Assembly (NCBI GenBank): GCA_022009775.1
Contig: CP091723.1
Coordinates: 1,426,001 to 1,490,000, forward strand
Direction of reading: 5' to 3'
Origin: Christensenella sp.
Lineage (GTDB): Bacteria > Bacillota > Clostridia > Christensenellales > CAG-917
Length of the DNA stretch: 64,000 nt
Part shown: piece after piece, positions 54,871 to 64,000 of the stretch
Numbering within the stretch: the first letter of the stretch is position 1
Layout: every line of letters begins with the position of its first letter
Notes under the pieces: model-generated
What the model was told of the DNA's origin: nothing
Database searches by the model: none
Seen by the model: only the letters and a program-made list of their open reading frames with translations
Program-made: the position numbers and the translations under genes

Positions 54871-56118
54871 ATGGCAATCGATTTTTTGACCAGCGAAAAG
54901 TTTGAAAAAGCATGCAAAGACGTGTTTCACGCCTGCAAAAACGAAGAAATTTCTCGTTTTGAAGAACTTATCGGAATGCACAAATCCACGTTCAACACCG
55001 AAGACGTGGAGTTTTTCTCGTCTCCGGGACGTATAGAAATCGTTGGTAATCACACCGATCACAACGGCGGAAAAGTGCTTTGCGCCGCAATAAATTTCGA
55101 CACTCTGGCAAGCGTATCCAAACGCTCTGACGGAATAATCGAAGTCAAATCGAAAGGTTATCCGATGTTGAGAGTCGACGTCGAGCATCCCGATTTTGCG
55201 GTGAGCGAAATAGGCACGTCGCTCGCGCTGATAAAAGGCGTCGTCGATTATTTCAAACGCTCGGGGAAGATAGTCGGCGGTTTTTCCGCTTGCATGACGT
55301 CAAACGTGCCGAAAGGTTCGGGCGTTTCGTCGTCCAGTTCTTTTGAACTTGCGATTGCCGAAATTCTCAACGTTTTATACAACGATTCTTCGCTCGCCCC
55401 AGTGTTTAAGGCAAAAGCGTCTCAATATGCCGAGAATACGTTTTTCGGAAAGCCGTGCGGACTTATGGACCAAAGCGCGATTGCGCTCGGCGGAGTCGAC
55501 TTTATAGACTTTGCAAGTTTTGACGAACCAATAATCGAAAAAGCGCACTGGAACTTCGATGACCTTGACATATACGTCATCGCAACGGGCGGAGACCACA
55601 GCGACCTTACCGACGATTACGCGGCAATTCCGCAGGAAATGAAAGAAGTGGCAAGCCTGTTCGGCGCAAAGCTCCTTCACGAGATCCCGAGAGACAAGTG
55701 GGAGCGCGACAAGCACAATATCGTGGGAAAAGTCAGCGAAAGAGCCTATCTCCGTGCAGAACACTTCTTTGAAGAGAACGCGCGCGTAGAAAATGCGCTT
55801 AAAGCGGTTAAGAACGGAAACGAAGACGAATTTTTGAGCATCGTCAACGAGTCGGGACTCAGTTCGAGACGCAAACTGCAAAACACCTATTCTCCGGCAA
55901 GCAGAAATCACAATCTCGAAAACGCGCTCGACAGAGTGGTGAAGATAGAAGGCGTGGTTGCCTCAAGAGTGCACGGCGGCGGATTTGCAGGCACGATACT
56001 CGTATTTGCCAAGAAGAGCGAGACGGGCGTTGACAACGCGCTTGAAATTATGTTCGGCACGGAAAACGTGTTCAAACTCGCAATACGCGACAGCGGCGCG
56101 ACAAAACTCGATTTATAA
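54871..56118 (+). CDS. galK: galactokinase
   Basis: GHMP kinase that phosphorylates galactose at C1. It is 415 residues. The galactose-binding signature is GRIEIVGNHTDHNGG, the ATP loop PKGSGVSSSSSFE, and the third GHMP motif VHGGGFAGTILVF. The start at 54871 follows TAGGAG. It is divergent from galT and 12 bp upstream of lgt, so some readthrough into lgt is expected. Confidence 0.95.
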   Translation: MAIDFLTSEKFEKACKDVFHACKNEEISRFEELIGMHKSTFNTEDVEFFSSPGRIEIVGNHTDHNGGKVLCAAINFDTLASVSKRSDGIIEVKSKGYPMLRVDVEHPDFAVSEIGTSLALIKGVVDYFKRSGKIVGGFSACMTSNVPKGSGVSSSSSFELAIAEILNVLYNDSSLAPVFKAKASQYAENTFFGKPCGLMDQSAIALGGVDFIDFASFDEPIIEKAHWNFDDLDIYVIATGGDHSDLTDDYAAIPQEMKEVASLFGAKLLHEIPRDKWERDKHNIVGKVSERAYLRAEHFFEENARVENALKAVKNGNEDEFLSIVNESGLSSRRKLQNTYSPASRNHNLENALDRVVKIEGVVASRVHGGGFAGTILVFAKKSETGVDNALEIMFGTENVFKLAIRDSGATKLDL

Positions 56119-56130
56119 GGCGGAAACGTT

Positions 56131-57305
56131 ATGTTTGATTTTATTCTCGCAACGGCTGAAAATCCAAGAGAAGCATTCCGCATCGGCAGTTTGAGTGTGG
56201 AATGGTACGGCTTGATCATTGTCATAGGCATGATAATCGGTCTTGCCTACGCGTGCTGGCAATCAAAGAAAATCGGTATAACCGCAGACGATACGGTGGA
56301 ATTGTTCCTTTGGCTCATACCGCTTGCGATAGTGTTTGCGCGTCTTTTATACGTTCTTCCGAGATTCGACGAGTATTTCGGAGACAACGGACTGAAAGGT
56401 TGGGACAAATTCGTCAATATCATAGCGATATGGAAGGGCGGTATCACCATAATAGGCGGTCTCGTCGGTGGTCTTCTCGGAGCGGTGTTTTTCTCGCTCA
56501 GGCATAAAAAACAAACCAATTTTCTCAACGTCGTCGATTTGGTCGTAGTCCCCGTATTTCTCGGACAAATCATCGGAAGATGGGGCAACTTCGTCAATCA
56601 GGAAGCGTTCGGCTTGCCGATAACGAACAAGGCGTTGCAATTCTTCCCGTTCGGCGTATATATTACCGACCCTAGCGGCGTCAGCGGAAACTTCAAGTCA
56701 ATCGTTGACAAACATATCGCGGCAGGCGGCGGCGGGAAACTGGTTCTGCGCAACGTTTTTCTACGAAGGCGTATGGAACGCAATAGGCGTTGCCATATCC
56801 GTTGCGCTTTGGAGAAAAGATTATCAAAAGAAGTATCCGGGCATTCTTATGATATTCTACCTTTTCTGGTATTGCCTCGGCAGATTTTGGCTTGAATTTT
56901 TGCGTATGGACGCAGTGCCTATCACGAAGACAGCGTGTCTTATCGTTGCGATTCTCGCGCTTGCCATCGGCATCGTGTACGTAATTGCCCGCAACAGCAA
57001 ACTTGCCTATTCACGCTTGCGTGCGCTCGAAAAACGGTGGCAACGTCAACGGTGCGTACGTCACGGAATACGAAATCGCCAACTATAAACGTATAGGCAA
57101 GATTTTTGGAGCGGCAAACAAGCAATCGGACAAGGCAGGAGACAAAATTGCCGCGTTCTTTGCAACTCTTACGCTCAAAATATGCTACGTGAGAAAGAAC
57201 GAAAAAGAGTATTTGCCCATTGACGAATCGCTCGTTAACGTCGTGACGAAAGGATACAAAAAGCGTCTGAAAAACATCGAAAAGACGGCAACTTATCAAA
57301 TATAA
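56131..57305 (+). CDS. lgt: prolipoprotein diacylglyceryl transferase, frameshifted twice
   Basis: Membrane enzyme that adds diacylglycerol to the lipobox Cys of prolipoproteins, and so serves the many lipoproteins in this window. Helices and the signature GRWGNFVNQEAFG are present; SVEWYGLIIVIGMIIGLAYA is the first helix region. Two breaks: an extra G or A at 56734-56739 (restores GGNWFCATFFYEGVWNA) and an extra A in 57030-57034 (restores ALENGGNVNGAYVTEYE). Corrected length is about 390 residues, roughly 100 more than usual, the excess being a basic C-terminal cytoplasmic tail. Confidence 0.9.
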
Positions 57306-57367
57306 TGCAAAGGCGGTTTTTCCGCTAATATACAAAAACGATATGCGACTTGCTCGCAGGAGAAATC

Positions 57368-58825
57368 ATGGAACAAAATTATGTTACCGAACGTGTAAAA
57401 ACCAACAATCTCACGCTTTTGACCGACCTTTATCAGCTTACGATGATGAACGGTTATCACCTTTGCGGTCTTGACAAAACCAGAGCCGTGTTCGACGTGT
57501 TTTATCGCGGTGCGGGCGGTTATTCGTACGCTATTGCCGCAGGACTCGAACAAGCGATAGATTATATCCGCAATCTTCATTTCGACGATAGCGATATAGA
57601 ATATCTCCGCTCTCTCGGAATATTCGGTGAAGAGTTTCTCTCGGCACTTAAAGATTTCAGTTTTTCGGGAGATATAAAGGCAGTTCCGGAAGGAACGATG
57701 GTGTTTCCTTACGAGCCGATACTCACCGTATCCGCTCCGCTTTGGGAAGCACAACTCGTCGAAACCGCGCTTCTTACGTTCATCAATCACCAGACGTTGA
57801 TCGCAACGAAAGCGGCAAGACTTAAAGAATGTACCAAAAATAAAATCAGCGAATTCGGACTTCGCAGAGCGCAGGGTGCAGACGCAGGCATATACGGCGC
57901 AAGAGCCGCTTGCATAGGCGGTTGCCGCACCACGTCGAACGTCGTCGCAGGCAAACTGTTCGGAATTCCCGTGACGGGTACGCACTCGCACAGTTGGGTC
58001 ATGTCGTTTGACAGCGAACTCGAAGCGTTTGAAAAATACGCAGAAATTTATCCCGACAATTGCTTACTTCTCGTTGACACTTACGACACGCTCAAGAGCG
58101 GTGTTCCGAACGCCATAAAAGTGTTCGACGAACTCAAAGCCAAAGGTCATAAGCCCGTCGGCATTCGTCTTGACAGCGGTGACCTTGCGTATCTCAGCCG
58201 CAAAGCGCGCGTTATGCTTGACGAAGCAGGGCACAAGGATTGCCTTATCTTTGCGACAAACGACCTTGACGAAGACATATTGCTCGCACTCAACACTCAG
58301 GATGCCAAAATCGACGTGTACGGCATAGGAACGAAACTTATCACGAGTTACAACAACGCGTCTTTAGGCGGCGTATATAAACTCTGTGCACTCGAAGAGA
58401 ACGGAAAACTCGTGCCGAAAATCAAAGTGTCCAACAGCCACGAAAAGACCACGAATCCGGGAGTTAAAAAAATCGTTCGTATTTTCAAGGACGGCATGGC
58501 GCAGGCGGACCTTATTTGCCTTGAAGACGAGACTTTTGACACTTCGAAGCCGCTCACGATTTTCCACCCCGAACAAACGTGGAAGAAGACCACTTTTGTC
58601 GACTACGAAATCAAGGAACTCATGGTGCCCGTTTTCAAGGACGGAAAACTCGTTTACGACAAGCCTTCGCTCAAACAAATCTGCGACAACGAAGACGAAA
58701 ACATAAAAGAGTTTTTCCCCGAATACCGCAGAGTCATCAATACGCAGGAATACAAGGTCGACTTGTCTCAAAACCTTTGGAATCTCAAGACCGAACTTCT
58801 CAACAAAGCGCACGGTCAGGATTGA
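57368..58825 (+). CDS. pncB: nicotinate phosphoribosyltransferase
   Basis: Makes nicotinate mononucleotide for NAD salvage. It is 485 residues, the long Firmicutes form. Motifs: LLTDLYQLTMMNGY at the N-terminus, GLRRAQGADAG, GTHSHSWVMSFDSE (with the phosphorylated-His region) and IRLDSGDLAYLS. The start follows AGGAG. A terminator stands about 110 bp after the stop. Confidence 0.95.
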   Translation: MEQNYVTERVKTNNLTLLTDLYQLTMMNGYHLCGLDKTRAVFDVFYRGAGGYSYAIAAGLEQAIDYIRNLHFDDSDIEYLRSLGIFGEEFLSALKDFSFSGDIKAVPEGTMVFPYEPILTVSAPLWEAQLVETALLTFINHQTLIATKAARLKECTKNKISEFGLRRAQGADAGIYGARAACIGGCRTTSNVVAGKLFGIPVTGTHSHSWVMSFDSELEAFEKYAEIYPDNCLLLVDTYDTLKSGVPNAIKVFDELKAKGHKPVGIRLDSGDLAYLSRKARVMLDEAGHKDCLIFATNDLDEDILLALNTQDAKIDVYGIGTKLITSYNNASLGGVYKLCALEENGKLVPKIKVSNSHEKTTNPGVKKIVRIFKDGMAQADLICLEDETFDTSKPLTIFHPEQTWKKTTFVDYEIKELMVPVFKDGKLVYDKPSLKQICDNEDENIKEFFPEYRRVINTQEYKVDLSQNLWNLKTELLNKAHGQD

Positions 58826-58935
58826 TTTTCGCCTAAAAACGATAGCGAATTTCACGTGATTTTTCGTTATTTTTACATTGAAAAATCACTGATTTTCACG
58901 GTATTTTTGTTGCGAATTTTATCTGAAAATCATAG

Positions 58936-58966
58936 TCGCATCCGCAAAAGTCGGGTGCGATTTTTA
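58936..58966 (+). terminator. Rho-independent terminator after pncB
   Basis: TCGCATCCG pairs with CGGGTGCGA (one G-U) and is followed by a T tract. The rest of 58967-59273 is AT-rich and shows no gene or clear promoter. Confidence 0.8.
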
Positions 58967-59273
58967 TATGCGAATTTACTCATTTTTTTGTTGTATTTAG
59001 CATAGCTTCCGGATACTGAAACGGGGATTTACAGCGACATTTCGGTTGAAGTTTTTTGCGGTTTAGAAGCGTCGGTTTTTATGCGTTTAGAAGCGTGAAA
59101 CGAGATTTGATATTTACAACGTAATTTGCAAAACGATAAGTTGAAGCGTCAAATCTATGACTTTAAGTTGCGTTTTTGCGCAAAATAAGACAAAATTCGA
59201 CAAAGTATAGTCTTGTTTGTGCGCGACTTCCAAGTTATTATTTTTTTAGAAAAAACGGCATGGAGACAGGCTT

Positions 59274-59966
59274 ATGAAAAAGAAAAAAATTACGAGATTT
59301 CCCGTTGGCAGAAAAGGCTACGACATCGACGCCGTCGAGAGTTATATCGCGCTTGAAGAAAGCAAGAACGAAGAGACCGAAATGGCGCTTCGCGACCGGA
59401 TAAAACAACTCGGTGAAGAGTGTGAGTCGTTAAAGGCGCAAAACGAAGAATTGAAAGGCAGAGAAGAACAGATAAAACTGTGTCTTGTCACCGCCACCGA
59501 AAATGCAAACAAACTCACCGACGACGTGAAAGCGAGATACCGCGCCGAACTTGAAAGGTTGCGCTTATTCCGTGCAAAATGGACGGGAGCGTACGAGCAG
59601 ATGAAAGATAGGTATCACTTCGACAAGGATGCGCTTAACGTCGAAAGCGTGGCAGTGTCCGTCGAAATCGAACTCAAAAAATTTCTTATGCAAGATTTTT
59701 CGCTCAATAAATGCGCAAGCGAAGACGAAATGGAAGCGCATTTCAGAAAGGAAGTCGAAAGACTCACCGCAAAACAAACCGCTATGCCGAAAGTCGAAAA
59801 AGACAATTTGTCGTCGGAAGATTCGGGACTTAAAGAACTTATGCAGAAGACGAGAGAGAAGAAAGGACGTGACGAGAAGAATTCCGCTGCGTTTTCTCTC
59901 GACGAAGCACTCAATCCCGAGTTATCTCTTGACGAAAACTATCGCGCGCTATGGGGCGAAAAGTGA
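59274..59966 (+). CDS. DivIVA-like coiled-coil protein
   Basis: A 230-residue cytoplasmic protein. The N-terminus ITRFPVGRKGYDIDAVESYI matches the membrane-binding DivIVA/GpsB-type start (F...GYD...V..Y). A long coiled coil follows (about residues 25-100), then an acidic and Lys-rich tail. Members organise poles, septa or wall synthesis; the exact subgroup is unclear. It is monocistronic, with a terminator about 95 bp downstream. Confidence 0.7.
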   Translation: MKKKKITRFPVGRKGYDIDAVESYIALEESKNEETEMALRDRIKQLGEECESLKAQNEELKGREEQIKLCLVTATENANKLTDDVKARYRAELERLRLFRAKWTGAYEQMKDRYHFDKDALNVESVAVSVEIELKKFLMQDFSLNKCASEDEMEAHFRKEVERLTAKQTAMPKVEKDNLSSEDSGLKELMQKTREKKGRDEKNSAAFSLDEALNPELSLDENYRALWGEK

Positions 59967-60061
59967 AAAAAATCGGCGTGAAACGGTCGGACGGTATACT
60001 TATCGTGTCGTTATATTAAAAAAAATCGAAAAAATATATGGCAAATTGTATGAAAACTTTT

Positions 60062-60100
60062 ATCTCCGAAACGCCACTGTTTAGTGGCATTCGGGGATAT
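60062..60100 (+). terminator. Rho-independent terminator after the DivIVA-like gene
   Basis: ATCTCCGAA pairs with TTCGGGGAT (one G-U), enclosing CACT/AGTG, followed by T6. The remaining 60101-60300 is AT-rich, with no convincing -35/-10 pair. Confidence 0.8.
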
Positions 60101-60308
60101 TTTTTCAAATTTTGCGTCTCATAAAAAAGCGCGTTTTGTTAAGATCGGAAAAGAAAATTTGAGAATGGGCATTGTTTTTTTTGTCGAAATATGTTAGCAT
60201 AATTTGAGAGTTAAGGCGCACGCTCGTGCATACACTATATTAGTTATAGTTGAAATGTAGCAAATGCGCCGCTCAGAGAGAAGACATTGTCGAAAAAAGG
60301 GGGTCGTA

Positions 60309-61371
60309 ATGATCTACGACGTGCAAAAAGCCAGTGTTACGAAGAGATTCGCAGCGTTTCTTCTTGACATCATTCTCATTGCTTGTTTGGCAGTGGGATT
60401 TATGGCTCTTATTGCAGTTATTTGCAAATACGACACTCATTACAAAAATATGCAATCCATGGCGACTCAGGTTCAAAAAAGAAGTCGTCGAAACTTATAA
60501 GCAACAGACCGGTTTTGACTTGAATATGTCAAGCGAAGAATACGACGCTCTCACTGAAGAGCAAAAGACGCAAGTCAATGAGCTTCGCACAAAAGCCGGC
60601 AAAGAAATCACTGAAAAACTCAATGCTAACAGTGAATTTATGAAAGAGTATAAGTACATAAACGGCTTGACTCCGCTTATGGTTTCAATCGGTGTTTTCC
60701 TTTCCGTATTGATTTTTGAATTTATTATCCCCGTTGCCTTTAAAAACGGGCAAACTATCGGTAAAAAGGTCTTTGGGCTCGCCGTGATGCACACAAACGG
60801 CGTGCGTGTGAGACCTTTTTCTATGTTCGTTCGCTCCATACTCGGCATGTACGTTTTTGAAATGATGGTGCCGATCTACTTGATTTTGATGGCGTTTTTC
60901 TATCACGTTCTGAGCGGATATATCGCAATCGGCGTTATTGTCGCAATCGTGATTTTGCAAATCGCCGTTTTTGCGTATACGTTCAAAAGCACCGCGTCCG
61001 TTTTGCACGACTTGATTGCAAGGACGGTGTGCGTCGACTTCTCCAGCCAAATGATCTTCGACAGCGAAGAAGAACTTATGGAATTCAAAAAAGCGCAACA
61101 GAACGAACTTGCAGAAAGAGACGAATACAGAGAAGGAAAGAAATTTGACTTCTACAACAGCTCGCTCAATCGCAGAAACGGACGAAAAATCGTTGACGAA
61201 AACGGCAAAGAGATCGTCTATGACGATGAAAAGAAGGAAGAAAACGCACCTTCCGGCGATACGTCGCAAAGCGAGAGCATTTCCGTTGACGAAGAAAACG
61301 GCAAGACAAATGGGGATGCAAAAAAGCACACAAAGCGCAAGAAAACAAATGACAACAACGTAAATCTTTGA
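60309..61371 (+). CDS. RDD-family membrane protein, frameshifted
   Basis: Start MIYDVQKASVTKRFAAFLLD after AGGGGGT. RDD signature: R13 and D20 in the first helix. A polar insert of about 80 residues separates helix 1 from the others (VSIGVFLSVLIFEFIIPVAF, and two more), followed by QTIGKKVFGLAV and a long Lys/Glu-rich cytoplasmic tail. An extra A in 60475-60480 splits it; removal joins TQVQK to EVVETYKQQ. Corrected length is about 353 residues. It lies just upstream of the ABC importer genes; a functional link is not shown. Confidence 0.78.
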
Positions 61372-61433
61372 GCGCGCACGCAATAAGGGTTTATGTATTA
61401 TAACAAAATATCATATAAAGGAAATATGGGATT

Positions 61434-63194
61434 ATGAAAGTTGTATTAGAAAATTTGACGAAAATTTTCCAAAGTCGACACGAGAAAGGTAAAGAAGTCG
61501 TTGCTGTCAACAATTTCACCTTTACGATACCCGACGGAAAATTGGTCGGACTTCTCGGTCCGTCCGGTTGCGGCAAGAGCACCACGCTCTATATGATTTG
61601 CGGTTTGCAAAAGCCGACAAGCGGCAAGATTTATTTCGGTGACGACGACGTCACAACTCTTGCTCCGGAAAACCGCGGCGTCGGACTCGTATTCCAAAAC
61701 TACGCGCTTTATCCGCATATGACGGTCAAGCAAAACATTTTGTTCCCCCTTCAAAACTTGAAAGGCGCAGACAAACTTACCAAAGAAGAAATGCTTGAAA
61801 GAGCCTACGATGCGGCAAAACTCGTGCAAATCGACGAGCTTATGGATCGCAAACCGAGCGAACTTTCGGGTGGTCAACAACAACGTGTCGCAATTGCGCG
61901 TGCGCTTGTCAAGATGCCCCGCGTTCTCCTTTTGGACGAGCCGCTTTCAAACCTTGACGCGCGTTTGAGACTTCAAACCCGTGAAGAAATCAGACGTATC
62001 CAAAGAGAGACCAACATTACAACGGTGTTTGTCACCCACGACCAAGAAGAAGCGATGAGTATCTCGGACATGATCGTGGTTATGAAACTCGGCGTCGTGC
62101 AACAAATCGGCAAGCCGCAAGACGTGTATGACAGCCCTGCAAACTTGTTTGTCGCAAAATTCCTCGGAACTCCGCCGATCAACGTGTTCAAGGGCGAAGT
62201 GAAGGGTGGCAAAGTTTATATCGGCAAAGACGCAGTGCTTGACGCTCCTACGGTTGAAGATCAGGACGTGTACGTCGGTATCCGTCCGGAAGGTTTCATT
62301 CTTAACGAAAAAGGCGTGCTTGGATGCAAGCTCAGAAGCGTTGAAGTTATGGGACGCGACGTGAGCATCGTCTCCGAAAACGAAAATGCGGTCAGCCCGA
62401 TCATTCGTTCAATCATCGACGCTACAAGCGTTGTCGACACAAACAAGGACGAAGTGCGTTTCGACATCAAACCCAACAAGATTTTCATCTTCTCTCGCGG
62501 AAGAATCGATTGGGATGTTCAAGACACGGCAACGGTGAAGTATCAATGGAACAAGATTCGCCGCGCATTGTCCGTTGACGAAGACGGACACGACTTTGAC
62601 TTTGGCGTGCTTTCCACAAGAGAAGAGGCAATCAAAGTTGCCACTGCTCAAGAAAGAAAGGAAAAACAACCCAAGTTTGTCAAGAATTTTGTCAAGAGCG
62701 CGCAAAAGAAATTTGAAAAACTTATCGATTTGTGCACACCCAAGGCAAAACCCGTCGAGCTCAATCTCGATACTCCCTACGTTTGCGTGGTGGATCATCA
62801 AGACGACGCACCCGTGTATTTTGCGGGCGTTGAAGGCGGCAAACTTGTCACCACGCTCGATATAGCAGAGGCATTGGACGTGTTTGCAGAGCAATTTGAC
62901 GACGGATTCGGCGTCTACTATCTTGTCGGAGACGAAAAAGTCTATCCGTCTTTCGTTGTTCACAACTCCGAAAACGACGAGAAGAGAATTTTCCTTTGCC
63001 AAGAAGACGAAGAAAAGTGCTTTGCATATATGAATGAAGTCGTTGCGGATGCAAAAATTACCGCAGACGTAGCAGACGTTGAAGAAGTCGTCGAAGATGT
63101 TGTTGAAGACGTCGTCGAAAACGGCGGAGAAGTGATTGTCGAAGAAAAAGTCGAAGTCAAAAAAGACGAAAACACCGACAGCGAGGTAAAATAA
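61434..63194 (+). CDS. ABC sugar importer ATPase (MsmX/UgpC type) with long C-terminal extension
   Basis: CUT1-type ATP-binding protein. Walker A GPSGCGKST (about residues 41-49), signature LSGGQQQRVAIARAL, Walker B RVLLLDEPLSNLD, then the TOBE domain up to about residue 370. MsmX/UgpC proteins normally end there. Here 586 residues continue with a domain of about 160 residues (DEDGHDFDFGVLSTREEA; PYVCVVDHQDDAPVYFAGV; FGVYYLVGDEKVYP) and an acidic Glu/Val/Asp-rich tail. The extension matches nothing I recognise. The permease starts 1 bp later, so they are one operon. Confidence 0.88.
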   Translation: MKVVLENLTKIFQSRHEKGKEVVAVNNFTFTIPDGKLVGLLGPSGCGKSTTLYMICGLQKPTSGKIYFGDDDVTTLAPENRGVGLVFQNYALYPHMTVKQNILFPLQNLKGADKLTKEEMLERAYDAAKLVQIDELMDRKPSELSGGQQQRVAIARALVKMPRVLLLDEPLSNLDARLRLQTREEIRRIQRETNITTVFVTHDQEEAMSISDMIVVMKLGVVQQIGKPQDVYDSPANLFVAKFLGTPPINVFKGEVKGGKVYIGKDAVLDAPTVEDQDVYVGIRPEGFILNEKGVLGCKLRSVEVMGRDVSIVSENENAVSPIIRSIIDATSVVDTNKDEVRFDIKPNKIFIFSRGRIDWDVQDTATVKYQWNKIRRALSVDEDGHDFDFGVLSTREEAIKVATAQERKEKQPKFVKNFVKSAQKKFEKLIDLCTPKAKPVELNLDTPYVCVVDHQDDAPVYFAGVEGGKLVTTLDIAEALDVFAEQFDDGFGVYYLVGDEKVYPSFVVHNSENDEKRIFLCQEDEEKCFAYMNEVVADAKITADVADVEEVVEDVVEDVVENGGEVIVEEKVEVKKDENTDSEVK

Positions 63195-63195
63195 T

Positions 63196-64000
63196 ATGGT
63201 AGACTCCAAACATCAATGGAAAGCGTGGCTTTATCTGTCGCCGGCGTTGATATTGCTTGCCGTATTTACGGTGTGGCCTATCATCAACACTTTGATTATG
63301 GCGTTTTCGGACGGCTACGGCATGTTGTCTGCTATTGCGGGCGTAAAATTTGAGTTCGGTGTTCAGAACTTCAAAGACGTCGTCGCATGGAACGGTTTCA
63401 CAAGCGCACTTAAAAACACCATATTGCTTTGCGTGTTGACAGTGCCTATTTCCACGATACTTGCTCTTTTGATTGCGGTTACGCTCAACTCGATCAAACC
63501 GCTCAGAAGATTGCTCCAAACCATCTATTTCTTGCCGTACGTGACCAACTCGATTGCAATAGGCATGGTTTTTGCGGCAATGTTCAACATCACGGGCAGC
63601 TTTATCGGCACGGAAGGCGAAATCGTATACACCGCGGGCATCATGAACAACATTATAGAAGCATTTGGCGGCACTCGTATAAACTGGATCAACGCAGGTT
63701 CGTCTTATTGGGCGAACATGACAGTCATGGTTGTGTACATAGTGTGGAACGCGCTCCCGTTCAAGATACTTGTTTTGCTGGGCGGTTTGCAAAGCATAAA
63801 CAATCAGTATTACGATGCGGCGAAGGTTGACGGCACGTCAAAGGGCAGGGTGTTGAGAAAAATCACCGTTCCGCTCCTTTCGCCGATGATCGCATACGTT
63901 GTCATCACGGGCTTTATCGGCGGATTTAAGGAATATTCCAGCGTCGTCGGTATTTTCGGCGAAAAAATGGGACCTGTCGGCGATGCGGGCAGATTGAACA
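63196..64000 (+). CDS. ABC sugar importer permease (MalF/UgpA type), 3' end missing
   Basis: At least 268 residues before the window ends. Membrane helices: LYLSPALILLAVFTVWPIIN, LKNTILLCVLTVPISTILAL, further segments, and the cytoplasmic EAA loop DAAKVDGTSKGRVLRKITVPLLSP that contacts the ATPase. First permease of a CUT1 importer for oligosaccharides or related sugars; the binding protein and second permease should follow outside the window. Confidence 0.88.
   Translation, partial: MVDSKHQWKAWLYLSPALILLAVFTVWPIINTLIMAFSDGYGMLSAIAGVKFEFGVQNFKDVVAWNGFTSALKNTILLCVLTVPISTILALLIAVTLNSIKPLRRLLQTIYFLPYVTNSIAIGMVFAAMFNITGSFIGTEGEIVYTAGIMNNIIEAFGGTRINWINAGSSYWANMTVMVVYIVWNALPFKILVLLGGLQSINNQYYDAAKVDGTSKGRVLRKITVPLLSPMIAYVVITGFIGGFKEYSSVVGIFGEKMGPVGDAGRLN

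Overview
The window reads as a chromosomal segment of an uncultured Bacillota, most likely a Clostridia-type gut organism. The evidence is the conserved block yqfC-yqfD-phoH-pgpH-ybeY-era-yqzL-recO (YqfC and YqfD are sporulation-associated families of endospore-forming lineages), the infC-rpmI-rplT operon behind an attenuator-like leader, the dnaX-ybaB-recR order, class-2 galT, strong SigA-type promoters with 17-bp spacers, and A-rich Shine-Dalgarno signals. No rRNA, tRNA, CRISPR array, transposase or phage gene was recognised.

Layout. 1-2344: 3' part of a GH2 beta-galactosidase. 2535-5290: an AT-richer islet with two paralogous lipoproteins and a secreted papain-like (C39-like) peptidase. 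5489-9032: thrS, then infC-rpmI-rplT. 9136-12462: TrmH-family methyltransferase, yebC, and an iron-sulfur pair nifS-iscU. 13010-15145: small membrane protein, lipoprotein, trypsin-like protease. 15363-18431: degV, then apbE, a NusG-domain-II protein and a Gx transporter. 18561-21414 (minus strand): membrane protein, anchored protein, murG. 21544-31109: alpha/beta hydrolase, a type IIA topoisomerase pair, a DUF1846 protein, pepF. 31147-41975: lipoprotein, dnaB, the sporulation/era/recO block, a large secreted protein. 42049-47423: sua5, a tyrosine-phosphatase-like gene, a ferritin-like gene, secG, smpB, and the methionine pair metY-metA. 48016-51450: a SPOR-like protein, dnaX, ybaB, recR. 52260-58825: zinc-ribbon membrane protein, galT and galK divergent, lgt, pncB. 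59274-64000: DivIVA-like protein, RDD protein, an ABC sugar-importer ATPase and its first permease, cut by the window end.

Two features run through the whole window. First, intact-looking families are broken by about 20 single-base indels, every one at a homopolymer or doublet (17 excess, 3 missing), including essential genes (thrS, dnaB, murG, lgt, topoisomerase). I annotate these as one gene each with a frameshift; sequencing error is the simplest explanation. Second, several intergenic spaces hold members of dispersed structured repeat families. Five copies of a nested-hairpin element of about 110-130 nt have stems that covary while loops are conserved; four of them begin at the stop codon of the preceding gene. 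Three copies of a second element of about 230 nt occur, two of them directly after a first-family element.

Other points of interest are a DnaB whose acidic C-terminal tail ends like the SSB C-terminal peptide, several genes whose -10 box lies 5-7 nt before the start codon (probable leaderless mRNAs), a PgpH lacking its extracellular domain, and a long unexplained C-terminal extension on the sugar-importer ATPase. All assignments come from reading the sequence and from remembered family motifs; no database search was run.
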